From Cunninghamia lanceolata (taxonomy: Eukaryota > Streptophyta > Pinopsida > Cupressales > Cupressaceae), in contig BSBN01001758.1 of assembly GCA_027924645.1 (NCBI GenBank), positions 186,001 through 250,000 of the forward strand: a stretch of 64,000 nt of DNA, in the 5' to 3' direction. The translations under genes were made by a program, and so were the position numbers. The notes beneath the pieces are model-generated. The model saw only the letters and a program-made list of their open reading frames with translations, was not told the origin of the DNA and made no database searches. Below, one piece after another: positions 33,453-45,336 of this stretch. Every line of letters starts with the position of its first letter. Positions within the stretch are counted from its first letter, which is position 1.

Positions 33453-36130
33453 TGTTGGTATTTTTCCCAGACTGGATACTTGTTCCCAGTTATCCCTAAA
33501 AAGTAGTCATCATTGATCAACAGGATTCCCAGGCCAGGGGCCAACAGTACAGGAGATAGACTCTATAAATATCTCCTCTTCTTCTTTAGGCTCTGAAGAA
33601 CCAAGGGGGGTATTCCCTATTCAACATCTATGAAATGCATCTACAAATTAGCTGGGATGTTGACACAAAGCAGATAAATCCTCTCTTATGCAGACCAAAA
33701 CTGTGAGATAAGTGCAAAGGGGCTAGCTTTGGGCCTATGTTCAGTTGTGAGACAGAGGATTTCGGTCCTAAACTACTCCTAATATCCTAAAGGTTTGTAT
33801 TAAAAGTTTGAGTTTGATTTATATTTGGAAGCAAAACTAGGACCTTGGTTGTAGCCTAAATACAAGACCAGATTGGTGCCTATCCAGGGCTCGGAGTCAA
33901 CAGATGTATATATGTGAATGTTTATCACATACCTGAAACAACAATCAGATTTCAAGGGGATTATGCAATGTCTGCCTTACAGACAATACCCAAGATAAAG
34001 TATTTAGTTATTTCTACTTACAAACATCCTTACTGCAATGTATTCTTCCCAACACTTAACCTGAAACATTTAATCTACTCCTTGAGCATAAGTAAAAGAT
34101 TAAGCATTCAATATAGTAAACCCATATTCTAGAATCCCAAACACCCCTTAGCTGTTTAGATTCAGAAGAAGAACACATTCAGTTTGGAGACAAATAACAA
34201 AATACATGCTATAAAGCATTACTCATTTGAATCAACATGAAACTAACAAATTCTATGCATAAGACATTCAACATACAACTCATAAACTCACTAAATACCC
34301 AGAATAGAGCCACCAACGAAGTTGTATTTCATTACAACACCAAAACTTGTCTAGTTTTCAACAACCAAAAGAATAGCACAGTCTGCCTTTTATACCCAGA
34401 CTGTGTATTCAGCAAAATTTACAATGCAAAAATCAAAATCCCTACCAGATACACTGCACCAGAAATGGCGCCCAAAATATTGAATGCAGCAAGGGAAAAC
34501 AGAGGTGAGGGCAGGTGGGTTCAGGATCAGAGCTGCCGCTCAAAGATTTGCATCATAAACTTGGTAGTTGGCCGTTCAACCATCGCCCATGCCTCTGTAC
34601 GTTGCCATTAATGGCTCAACTACCCACAGTCTCTCTCAGAAATTGTAGTAGCGCGTTCATGGAGTATTCCCGCTCAAAACATGCCTGAGGATGCAAAAAC
34701 CAGTGCTGCATCCTTAAAACCTGGCCGTTGATTTTGATTCCATCGCTGAGATTATCGGCACCAAAAAATGCTGAAAAGTCACCAATCAATGATATTGTGC
34801 CACGTAGGCACCTTGATCTTCAATCGCTGACTTTTTCTCCTTTTCATTTTTAGCCATTTTCGCCCTTGTATATGTAAGAACGAATGCATATACAACTGCC
34901 ACTGTTTGCCTTTCAAAGTCCCTTGTATACACAAAATGCATATACATGCAACAACTTAATATACAAGGCGGACCCCACTCCAGTTTAGAATGAATTGAAA
35001 AACTACTCGGGTCCGGCCTGCACCTCATTCCTTTGTATATCCGCGATATACAACACACACATACATACAAGCTGCTGACTTCAAATTATTATGCATCAGA
35101 ATGTACCTCCTTTTGAAGTCCACTTGTATCCTTTCATTGCACATCAACTTGTATATCAGCATATACAAGCGCTTTATACAACCCACGGACCTCAAATATT
35201 TATGAAGCAGCTTGAAAACTCCATCACGTCCGGGTTGTATATCGCGCTTCTTGCATATCACAATGTATATCGGCACATACAAGTGCGCAATATACATGCT
35301 GTGGACTTCAAACCTTGAATTTACTAAACTGCAAAGCCTTTCGGGTCCGACCCTTGCATATTTGGAATGCATGCTCCTCTTTGCATCCTGCGAATGTATA
35401 TTTCACATGCATTCGCCTTTGTATGTCCGCGGGCCCCACCAATTGTATATCCTGCTGCCTTGTATATTATTCCTTGCATATGACCTTTGTATGTCCAAAC
35501 ATACATTCACCCTTTCACATACAAATAAGGAATCTTTCCTGGAATATGCCCGCAATGTATCTTTTCCTTGCATGTTACCATTTTATCTAACCATTGTATG
35601 TCTGAACATACAAACCAAATATACTTGCAGACTTGATATACAAGTAGCGAATATTCTGGGGATCTGCGATGTATATTCCACCCTTGTATATTTTTCCTTG
35701 TAAGCCCGATATGCATTTGGAAATGCATACAACTGCAGAATATACCCAAGAATCTGTGATAGATTCCCCCCTTGCATATGCAACCCGATATGCATCTAAA
35801 ATGCATATAACTCAATTCCTTATCATTTTTTGGAGGCCGATAGAGATTTCTCAAGCTCTCTAACATTCATTTGCAATTTGCACATACAAAAATTTGACAT
35901 TTTTCTCAAGTGCGATAGGAAAAAGCAGTGAAACATTGTACGGAGGCTGGTCAATCTTCGAACACTAAACCATGAGGATGAGATTTAATAACCAGGAACC
36001 CACCATGGAAGGTCAGCGTTAGAATAAAAAAAATAGTGCAAGATCCTATGACTCAGAAAATTTAGGGTTTGAATGAGAAAAACTTGCAAACGTTCAAGCT
36101 TAAAACCCTAAACATAAATGAGTACCAACA
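33453..36130 (-). repeat. Left LTR (3' LTR) of the gypsy element
   Basis: It starts TGTTGGTATT. The right end is a candidate: TACCAACA at 36123-36130 is the exact inverse of the 8-bp start, giving 2678 bp. Alignment to the other LTR proves only 33453 to about 35770, where that copy is cut. The part 34850-35800 holds dozens of TTGTATA/TATACAA and GCATATAC words. A 124-aa ORF (34237-34611) recurs in the other LTR and is not a gene. Confidence 0.75.
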
Positions 36131-36288
36131 CAGGTTTCGATTGGGGACGTGTAGGCACAAGACTGCAACGAGGACCAGACTACACTGGGGCAGACCAGAC
36201 AAAAGCCAAAACTCAAAACACAACCGACTATACAAGGCATGTACAAAATATTTACACCTAATTTACAATGTGCACATAAGATATTCAC

Positions 36289-37725
36289 TCATGAGAAAAA
36301 GGCTTTAAGGAATTTACCATGCACAAGCAATTCCAGTAGTTCACCATTGAGGGCATGGAGAAAGTAGGAATCATCTTCATGGGTATTGCCAATTTGATAT
36401 GGGCCAATCCATAAGGGATCAAATTTACAATGCTTGCCCTTATCCTGGCTCCTTGCATTCCACATAAGGACCATGTCACCTATCTGAAACCTTCTTTCTG
36501 TAGCCCTTTTATCAAACAGATATTTCACTTTTTGCTGTTTCTTGATGTTTGTTTTCTGTGCCTCCCGTCTGATTTCATCTAGTGCAACCAGCTAATTTAT
36601 TCTTTTAGTCATTGCGTCCTCAACATCCTCCTCATTTTCTTGTATGAATTTATAAATTGGTAGGAGGTTATTCACAGGCAATCTAGCTGCTGCACCATAT
36701 ACTAATTCAAAAGGTGACCTTCCAATTGCTCTTTTTACTGTCACCCTGTCAGCCCATAATGCCAACTTCATCTTTGAATCCCAAGCCCTCTTGTTTTTAT
36801 CTATCGCCCTTTTGATGATCTTCATGAGACTTTTGTTGCTTGACTCTACTTGACCATTTCCTTGTGGATGCTATGGTGATGTATGAGACAAATCAATTCC
36901 ATAAGTATTGCAAAAATCAATAAATTCACCAGACCTAAAGCACATAGCATTATTTGTGACCAATTTGGCTGGTACTCCAAATCTGATAATAATAATTTCT
37001 AGAATAAAATCCATCACCACTTTGCTTGTAGCTTTTTTAGTTGGAATGGCCTCAATCCATTTAGTGAAGTAATCAGTAGCAGCCAAAATCCAACTGTGTC
37101 CTCCACTTGATTTTTCTGAGATTTCCCCTATAAAATCAATTCCCCATTGCTGGAAAGGAGCTTCTACAGTTATAGTCCTAAGGGGCAATGCACCTTCATA
37201 TTTTAGCTTTCCTGAGAATATTTGGCAAGGATCACATTTTCTTACCATTCTTTGTGCATCTGAGAAGAGAGTTGGCCACCAGTAGCCAGCTATGAGAATT
37301 TTGTGGGTTGTTATCTGGGCAGCATAGTGTCCACCACACACTCCATTGTGCATCTCACTTAGAATATCTCTGGCCTGATTTTCATCTACACACCTGAGTA
37401 ATACGCCATCAGAATTTTTCCAATACAACTCTCCTTGAGCAATGATGTATTTAATAGCATGTAGCTTCAAAGTCTTTTTCTGATTGTCATTGAGATGGGA
37501 AGGACAGTTCAGATTCTGCAAATAATGTGTTATGTCCTTATACCATTCAGATTCTGACATATTTACAACTTCATTACGCACTAAATTCACTTGGCATGCC
37601 TCTAGATTTAACTGTGTCATCAATTTTGTCAAACCTTGTCCTCTTACCAATTTTGTGATCTGCATTTCAATGTTGAACTCTTGCAATTTATTTATCCATC
37701 TGTATCTTCTTCCAGTTACCTCCTG
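36289..37725 (-). pseudogene. Gypsy integrase
   Basis: It has the HHCC zinc-binding module (MHNGVCGGH ... CDPCQ, about 37370-37230). The DDE core has WGIDFIGE (first D), LVTNNAMCF (second D replaced by N) and NGQVESSNKSL (E present). The C-terminal part (36289-36528) ends with a GDMVLMWNA...GPYQI segment and no chromodomain. TAG codons at 36873 and 36594 interrupt it; the second falls where relatives have glutamine (IN-Q-LVALDE). The second-aspartate change alone should abolish integration. Confidence 0.9.
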
Positions 37726-39465
37726 CTACGTGAAAATATCTTTAACTGCTGCATGGGGCGCATATGCAATTATCTGAGAGCCTACCAAATATGGCCTGAA
37801 GCTTTTGACTACTCTAACCAGTGCATATGCTTGCTTCTCCATGATGTCATATTTCAATTCAGCAGCCTGCAATGACCTGCTAAAGAAAGCAATAGGTTGT
37901 TCAAACCCTTCTTCATTTTTCTGCAATAAACATGCAGCAACAGTGTGAAAAGAAGAAAATGAGAACAACTGGAATAGCTTGGAAAAATTAGGAGATTTTA
38001 ACACGGGAGCCATCTTTATGGCCTCTGTGATGTTCTGGAATGATTTAGTTGCTTCATCCTCCCATTTGACAGTTGCACCTTTCTTCAACATTTTAGAGAT
38101 GTCTTTCGTGGTCTCTACAAAGTTAGGGACGAATCTCCTAACAAAATTAATTTGCCCAAAGAAGGACTGAACACCTTTCACTATTCTAGGGATCTGAATT
38201 TTGTTAATTGCAACCACCCTTTTAGGATCAATCCTGACTCCATCCTTGGAAACAACATGACCAAGCAATTTTCCTTCCACTACCCCAAAAGCACATTTCT
38301 TTAGGTTGAGTGAGATGCCATATTCCAATGCTCTAATAAAGATCTGTTCTAAGTGCATGCAATGTTGCTCTTCCTTTTTTGAATAAGCAGTTAAATCATC
38401 CTGATATACAACCAAGATTGAGTCAATCAATCCTGCAAAAGCAACATCCATAGCCCTCTGAAATGTAGCACCTGCATTTGTCAGTCCAAATGGCATTCTC
38501 ACATATACATAGGTTCCCCATGGAGTGGTGAAGGCAGTTTTATATTGTTCAGATTCTTTTACCTTCACCTGATTGTACCCTGAAAATCCATCCATCATGG
38601 ATAAAAGTTCACAGTCAGTCACCTTCTGCAACATGGCTTCCATGTTAGGCAATGGATAATTGTCCTTCAAAGAAGATACATTGAGATTTCTAAAGTCCAC
38701 ACAAAGACTTATGTCACCATTCTTCTTTCTAACTGGAACAAGGTTGGACACCCAAGTTGAGTGTCTAATAGGCATAATTATTCCAACCTCCCTAAGCTTC
38801 ATAAGCTCTTCTTGCATTTTTGGAGCTAAAGTTGGGTTGATAGGTCTTTGTTTTTGTCTAAATGGTTTAGCTCCAGGCTTCAAAGGGATTTCATGCTGGA
38901 ATAAATCCTCTCTATAAGCTTTCAAGTCCTCATATGACCAGGCACAGACATTCTTATACTTTCTCAGTAGTGCAATCAACATACTCCTGATATGTGGCTT
39001 GAGTTGTTTGCCAATATATACCTTTTTGGGGGCATGAGATGTCCCCAAGTTTATCTCCTCCAAGTCATTCTTGTTTGTTGGAGATGCCTTTGTAACAAAT
39101 TGGTCCCTGTTGTCAAATGCTCTCTCTAAAGTGACCAACCCCCTAGGGATTTTATTTGTCTTGAGTTGAATTACCTCCTTTCCTAAGAGAGTTTCTTTTC
39201 CATCTACAACCTCTACAAAGTTCTGAAAATCCACTTCCTGGTTCTCATATTCATCAATGCAATGTAGAAATCTTAGCAAATCTTTGTCATCATCAAATAC
39301 TTGCCAGCTGTATACATTATCTAGCACTGTAGGTCTAAGTTTGACTTCAACATTTGTAATATCTGACAGAGTGATGTCATCTGGCCTTATGGCTACATTA
39401 GCTAGAAAATATGCCCTGACATTTTTTGATCTCTCAATCCAATTTATGGAAAAGGCATCAAACAA
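37726..39465 (-). pseudogene. Gypsy reverse transcriptase with degenerate RNase H
   Basis: 579 open codons. The RT shows VPVRKKNGDISLCVDFRNLN, PLPNMEAML, MDGFSGYNQV, MPFGLTNAGATFQRAM and the active site YQDD (near 38400), all intact. The following gypsy RNase H keeps QPIAFFSRSLQ and ELKYDIMEKQAYALV, but lacks the first catalytic aspartate (SSFHTVA where relatives have TDxTI-type sequence). The start of the ORF (39465 to about 39400) is the tail of the extra RNase H, in a frame different from its beginning. It ends with a TAG at 37728. Confidence 0.93.
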
Positions 39466-40622
39466 TTCAATTGTATCCCAAACAACATGCTTATACTGTT
39501 TAATCTCTTATTCTTTGATGCATACTTGTCTCTAACTTGGGAAACAACTAACTCTGAATCCCCAAATACTTTGAGCATCTTGATCCCATGCTTCAAAGCA
39601 ACATTTAATCCTAATAACAGGGCTTCATACTCTACAATATTATTTGTACAAGAAAACTTTAGCAAGAAAGAGAAATTTAGAAGCTTACTAGCTGGAGACA
39701 GAAATATAATTCCAGCACCAGAGCCTTCCTTTAAACAAGCTCCATCAAAATACATGGTCCATAGATCCTGTTGGTCAAGCTCCTGAATGCACATATCTCC
39801 CTCTTTACCCCCTTTATCATCTGGGACAACTTTGAAATTATCACAGTCAATATCCACAAAACATACATGCTTCTCTGACTCCTGATCCTCAACTGTGTCC
39901 AGTGACCTTTCTTCTCTAATCAGTTTGACATCCCTGCCATTCATTGGGATCATAGCGTATGATAAATCTAGTTGCATACTTCCACCAATCAACACTGCCC
40001 ATCTTCTTGACAACAACATGCCATATTGTGGCTTGATATCAACAACTGTTATGTTCATTTTGTAGGTTTTTTCAGGATATGCTGCCAGTCTGAAATCTAC
40101 ATCTTTCATAATTCCAATGACTGGTACCTCTCTAGCATCCATGGCATAGCATTTCCCACATGCCTTATCTATCTTTAACCCAGCTTGCTGCATAATGGCC
40201 AAAGGCATGATATTCGTTGATGCTCCTGAGTCAAGCATACAATTCTTAATCACTTTTCCATTTATGACAAGAGAGACATAAAATGGCTCAACCTGTGAGG
40301 GGCATTTTGTCATGGTCACTCCCAGATATACTTCAGGAGTCTCATCCTCATCAATACACATGGCTTGTTTCTTACCCTGAGGTTCATTATCCAGCTTAGC
40401 TTGGCAAGGCATTCCTGAAATCAGGGATAATGCTTTGTTTATGAATTCTTCAACTTTCATCAATTCCATTAATGGAACAGAGACCTTTATCTGGGATAAG
40501 ACTTGAGTTATGTCAAATGGAGCATAATTTTGTATAATGGTTGTAGTCTGATCTACAGTTTTATTTTTATCTTGGTATGATCCAGCTTTAATTTTTGTGG
40601 CTCTCTGACTGTCATCTTTGAT
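39400..40622 (-). pseudogene. Gypsy protease followed by an extra (archaeal-type) RNase H
   Basis: The aspartic protease has the active-site motif CMLDSGASTNIMP (near 40240). About 450 nt further on a second RNase H begins: MYFDGACLKEGSGAG (first D near 39744), NIVEYEALLLGL (E) and VFGDSELVVSQV (D). A frameshift between 39540 and 39480 carries the domain into the next ORF, where the fourth aspartate position (A-D-x-LA in relatives) reads AYFLAN. This RNase H therefore sits between protease and RT rather than after the RT. Extra archaeal-type RNase H domains are known from Tat-group gypsy elements, usually downstream of RT. Confidence 0.85.
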
Positions 40623-42683
40623 CTAAAATTTTTTGTTTTGATCCTCAACCTGGGGGATTCTATTTTCTGACCCTTGAGAATCATGACCTATTTTTTGCTT
40701 AAAATTTTGCTTATTATTGCTCCATTGCTTCTTTTGTGGTTCAGTCTCTTTATGACTGTGCACCAGTTGGTTCACAAGAGTATTCTCCAGTTGGTGTGAG
40801 TTACTTACCTTGGCTTTACCCCTGAGATTGTAATTTCTTTTGACTTGAGCAACCGCTGCAGCTGTGAAGGCTCTAATCTCTTCATCAAATGGTCTCCTCA
40901 AGTTGTTCAAAAAATTGTGTGAGTCCTGAGCATAAGCATAATTATCCTCATCATCTTCCTCACAGGGAAACTACTGGAAAACTTGAATCTCATTATTTGT
41001 GCTTGCATCAACATCATGAGAAGGATAGTCCCTGTTTGTAGACAGCATATTGACATTGTCATCTTCCATGCAATGTGATTCATTACATTCATCACAGACA
41101 ATAGCATTATTATATAGAGATTGAGCAATCATACATTGTGATTGTGAGTGAGGCATCTGACATATTATGCACCATGGGGTGTCATTAACACTATTAATCA
41201 GATTCTTCAAAGGGTCAGGTGTTTCCTTGACATGTTGAGCTCTTTGATTAGGGTTGCTATTTGGAAGAACTGGTTTACCATTATGCCAATTGGTATTATA
41301 TGGCATATCATGTAATGATGGTCTTCTTTCTTGCCTTTGGTAAATTTGCCTGTCAGGACCTACCCCTTTTTTATTTTTAGCCATTCTATAGCTCAGGTCC
41401 CTGACAATAGTTGTCAATTTATCTAATTTATTCTCAGAAGTAGATGCATTGCCTTGAACTCTTTGAGATTTAGTATTTGGATTTTGCAGAATTTTTACAT
41501 CATCTCTTTTGTTTGTCTTACCAGACGCTTTTTTGTTATTTTCAATATTTGTTGCTATTTTGAAAGCATCTCTGAGGCTATGAGGACCCTTATCTCTTAA
41601 TCCATAAGCTGTTTTGGCATCAAAAGCATTTATGTACAACACTATGCACATAGGTTCATTAGGCCTCAGGTGATGTGGCAATTTGTTCAACACCTTAGTG
41701 AATCTAGCATTGAAATCAACAACCTGTTCATTCGATCCTTTGGTGATACCAGTGAATTCATTAATGAAAAAACTAGGATCAGTTTTATCACCATATTGTT
41801 CTTTGAAAATTCTTCTGAAGTCCTCCCATGATGGAATATTCCTGTCAGGTAGACCCTTGTACCATTCTCTAGCCTCATCAACTAAGGATTGCATGAATAA
41901 TTTCATAAAAACATCCTCATGCTCAACCTCAAAGTTGTCCATGATATTCTGAAAAGCTTTTAAATGGTCTTCTCCTAACACAGTATTGTTTCCTGAAAAC
42001 TTTGGTACTTGCGGCCTCACATGTTTGTCAATAGGATTTGGGTAACCAGGAATGCCATCAAAAACCAGTTGTCTGAATCTGTCCAGCTGCATAGGCTATC
42101 TACCAGGCTGAATAACATTGGTATTTCTATTTGCATTCTGATCTCTTACATTATTTAATGGTACTCTAGCGTTGTTTGCATTCTGTCTTTGATCATTCTG
42201 CTGATCCTGAACTTCATTTCTGTGCTGGTTCCTTAGCACATTTACATTTTCAAGGGTGGGAACTGAATCATTTTGAGTAGTTCTAAGAGCTTGCACTTTC
42301 TGTCTCATGTCATCTCTGATTTTTACTGCTTACAAATATTCTAATTCTTCCCTCAGACTTTTGATTTCTTTAGCTAATTCCTCCTCTCTAGGCATAGAAG
42401 AGGATGGTTTCATTACATTATGATCATCATTATCATCCCTTGGGGAATCGGCTTCTTCAAATCTATCAAGGGAATCAAGGAAAGGGCGTTTCGCAAACAC
42501 CTCTAACCTCATTCTCAATCCACTACCCTGCTGTCTTTCATATACATTTTGGATTTCAGCCTCAGTGTTTGAAAAATAAGGTATTGTCCGCTTTGAAGAT
42601 CCTGGATTGTCCTAAATATTATCATTACTTCTGGGAGAACCCTCTCGACTAGCTTGAACAGTCCCTTTTCTCCTGTACATCAT
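40623..42683 (-). pseudogene. Gypsy gag
   Basis: It probably starts at ATG 42683-42681. The 373-codon open piece 40971-42092 holds the retrotransposon gag domain (EDHLKAFQNIMDNF, AREWYKGLP, SWEDFRRIFKEQY). A CCHC-like knuckle CIICQMPHSQSQC has three rather than four residues before the histidine. YNLRGK follows near 40820. In-frame stops are at 42614 (TAG), 42332 (TAA), 42098 (TAG), 40973 (TAG) and 40625 (TAG). The same frame continues through all five, so point mutations and not indels broke it. Confidence 0.9.
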
Positions 42684-42842
42684 TTTTATGGATAACTCTT
42701 CAAACAGAGGATTACACAGGGATCTCCTCCCTTGAAAACAAATTTTTTACTTTACCAATTGGGAGATTTATTCGGAGCTGCCACCTATAACTAGGAATTG
42801 TTTTCTTTTAAAATTAGGGTTCTTTCACAAAGCAATCCTTAG

Positions 42843-42854
42843 CAGAGTCACCAG
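42843..42854 (-). other. Candidate primer-binding site of the gypsy element
   Basis: The minus strand reads TGGTGACTCTGC a few bases inside the 5' LTR end (CCAACA). The position is right for a primer-binding site. I cannot assign the tRNA with confidence. Confidence 0.5.
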
Positions 42855-42857
42855 ATC

Positions 42858-45183
42858 TGTTGGTATTTTTCCCAGACTGGATGCTTGTTCCCAGTTATCC
42901 CTAAAAAGTAGCCATCATTGATCAACAGGATTCCCAGGCCAGGGGCCAACAGTACAGGAGATAGACTCTATAAATATCTCCTCTTCTTCTTTAGGCTCTG
43001 AAGAACCAAGGGGGGTATTCCCTATTCAACATCTATGAAATGCATCTACAAATTAGCTTGGATGTTGACACAAAGCAGATAAATCCTCTCTTATGCAGAC
43101 CAAAATTGTGAGATAAGTGCAAAGGGGCTAGCTTTGGGCCTATGTTCAGTTGTGAGACAGAGGATTTCGGTCCTAAACTACTCCTAATATCCTAAAGGTT
43201 TGTATTAAAAGTTTGAGTTTGATTTATATTTGGAAGCAAAACTAGGACCTTGGTTGTAGCCTAAATACAAGACCAGATTGGTGCCTATCCAGGGCTCAGA
43301 GTCAGTAGATGTATATATGTGAATGTTTATCACAGACCTGAAACAACAATCAGATTTCAAGGGGATTATGCAATGTCTGCCTTACAGACAATACCCAAGA
43401 TAAAGTATTTAGTTATTTCTGCTTACAAACATCCTTAATGCAATGTATTCTTCGCAACACTTAACCTGAAACATATAATCTACTCCTTGAGCATAAGTAA
43501 AAGATTAAGCATTCAATATAGTAAACCCATATTCTAGAATCCCAAACACCCCTTAGCTGTTTAGATTCATAAGAAGAACACATTCAGTTTGGAGACAAAT
43601 AACAAAATACATGCCATAAAGCATTACTCATTTGAATCAACATGAAACTGACGAATTCTATGCATAAGACATTCAACATACAACTCATAAACTCACTAAA
43701 TACCCAGAATAGAGCCACCAATGAAGTTGTATTTCATTACAGCACCAAAACTTGTCTAGTTTTCAACAACCAAAAGAATAGCACAGTTTGCCTTTTATAC
43801 CTAGACTGTGTATTTAGCAAAATTTACAATGCAAAAATCAAAATCCCTGCCAGATACATTGCACCAGAAATGGCACCCAAAATATTGAATGCAACAAGGG
43901 AAAATAGAGGCGAGGGCAGGTGGGCTTGGGATCAGAGCCGCCGCTCAAAGATTTGCATCATAAACGTGGTAGTTGGTTGTTCAACCATCGCCCATGCCTC
44001 TGTACGCTGGCATTAATGGCTTAACTACCCGCAGTCTTTCTCAGAAATTGCAGCAGCGTGTTCATGGAGTTTTCCTGCTCAAAACATGCCTGAGGATGCA
44101 AAAACCAGTGCTGCAACCTTAAAACCTGGCCGTTGATTTTGATTCCATCACTGAGATTATCGGCGCCAAAAAATGCTGAAAAGTCACCAACCAGTGATAT
44201 CGTGCTACATAGGCACCTTGATCTTCAATCGCTGACTTTTTCTCCTTTTCATTTTTAGCCATTTTCGCCCTTGTATATGCAAGAACGAATGCATATACAA
44301 CTGCCACTGTTCACCTTTTAAAGTCCCCCCCGTATACACAAAATGCATATACATGCAACAACTTAATATACAAGGCGGACCCCACGCCAGTTTAGAATGA
44401 ATTGAAAAACTACTCAGGTCCGGCTTGCACCTCATTCCTTTGTATATCCGCAATATACAACACACACGTACATACAAGCCAAATAATTTAAATCATTATG
44501 CGTCAGAATTTACCTCCTTTTGAAGTCTGGCTTGTATCCTTTCATTGCACATTGGCTTGTATATCAGCATATACAAGTGCTTTATACAACCCACGGACCT
44601 CAAATATTTATGAAGCAGCTTGAAAACTCCATCGCGTCCGGGTTGTATATCGCGCTCCTTGCATATCGCAATGTATATCGGCACATACAAGTGCCCAATA
44701 TACATGCTGCGGACTTCAAACCTTGAATTTACTAAACTGCAAAGCCTTTCGGGTCCGGCCCTTGCATATTTGGAATGCATGCTCCTCTTTGCATCTTGCG
44801 AATGTATATTTCACATGCATTCACCTTTGTATGTCCGCGGGCCCCATCAATTGTATATCCTGCTGCCTTGTATATTATTCCTTGCATATGACCTTTGTAT
44901 GTCCAAACATACATTCACCCTTTCACATACAAACAAGGAATCTTTCCTGGAATATGCCCGCAATGTATCTTTTCCTTGCATGTTGCCATTGTATCTAACC
45001 ATTGTATGTCTGAACATACAAACCAAATATACTTGCAGACCCGATATACAAGCAGCGAATATTCTGGGGATCTACGATGTATATTCCACCCTTGTATATT
45101 TTTCCTTGTAAGCCCGATATGCATTTGGAAATGCATACAACTGCATAATATACTCGGGAATCTGCGATAGATTCCTCCTTTGC
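42858..45183 (-). repeat. Right LTR (5' LTR, truncated) of the gypsy element
   Basis: It aligns with 33453 to about 35770 at roughly 97% identity, then stops at TTTGC. The remaining 360 bp or so of the LTR, including its outer end, are missing. Copia DNA follows directly, so the element's transcription start and outer terminus may be lost. Confidence 0.88.
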
Positions 45184-45336
45184 ATTAGTATTAGAACTAT
45201 TGTATTGAACCATGCATGCATCCAACTTAAACAAAGTGCCAACCTGAACACACTTAACAAGCACCATAAATCCTCTTGTCATCTTACATCCTCCATTCGA
45301 GAAAACGACTTGCATGCCCACATCATTCAACTAACT
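45184..45336 (-). repeat. Duplicated copia segment, right copy
   Basis: It repeats 33297-33452 and continues without a break into copia protease sequence at 45337, so copia reads normally from right to left up to the broken LTR. The minus-strand ORF 44995-45330 crosses this junction and is a chimera. Confidence 0.88.

Larger units (their letters stand above)
33453..45183 (-). mobile_element. Ty3/gypsy element (Tat-like) nested in the copia element
   Basis: Read right to left: truncated 5' LTR (42858-45183), a candidate primer-binding site at 42843-42854, then gag, protease, an extra RNase H, reverse transcriptase, a worn gypsy RNase H and integrase, and the 3' LTR (33453 to about 36130). There is no chromodomain after the integrase, and the protein ends shortly after a GKFLKAF-type tail. 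Together with the extra RNase H, this points to the Athila/Tat group rather than chromoviruses. LTR divergence is roughly 3% by eye. The polyprotein carries eight in-frame stops and one frameshift, and two catalytic aspartates are lost. The copy is dead. Confidence 0.92.

Noticed and set aside
34237..34611. 124-aa ORF nearly identical to one at 43642-44016
   Set aside because: The two copies are the two LTRs of the gypsy element, so the match is explained by LTR duplication. No coding signature is seen.
35212..35703. 163-aa ORF repeated at 44620-45111
   Set aside because: Lies in the TATACAA-rich LTR field and is overlapped by ORFs in several frames on both strands, a sign of stop-poor composition and not of genes.
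33453..35770. Reading the gypsy LTR as ending at 35770 where the other copy stops
   Set aside because: No target duplication or polypurine tract fits that point. The flanking copia duplication shows that the right copy is truncated.
44995..45330. 111-aa ORF fusing copia protein to another sequence
   Set aside because: It crosses the copia/gypsy-LTR junction. The C-terminal part is translated LTR, so it is a chance chimera.
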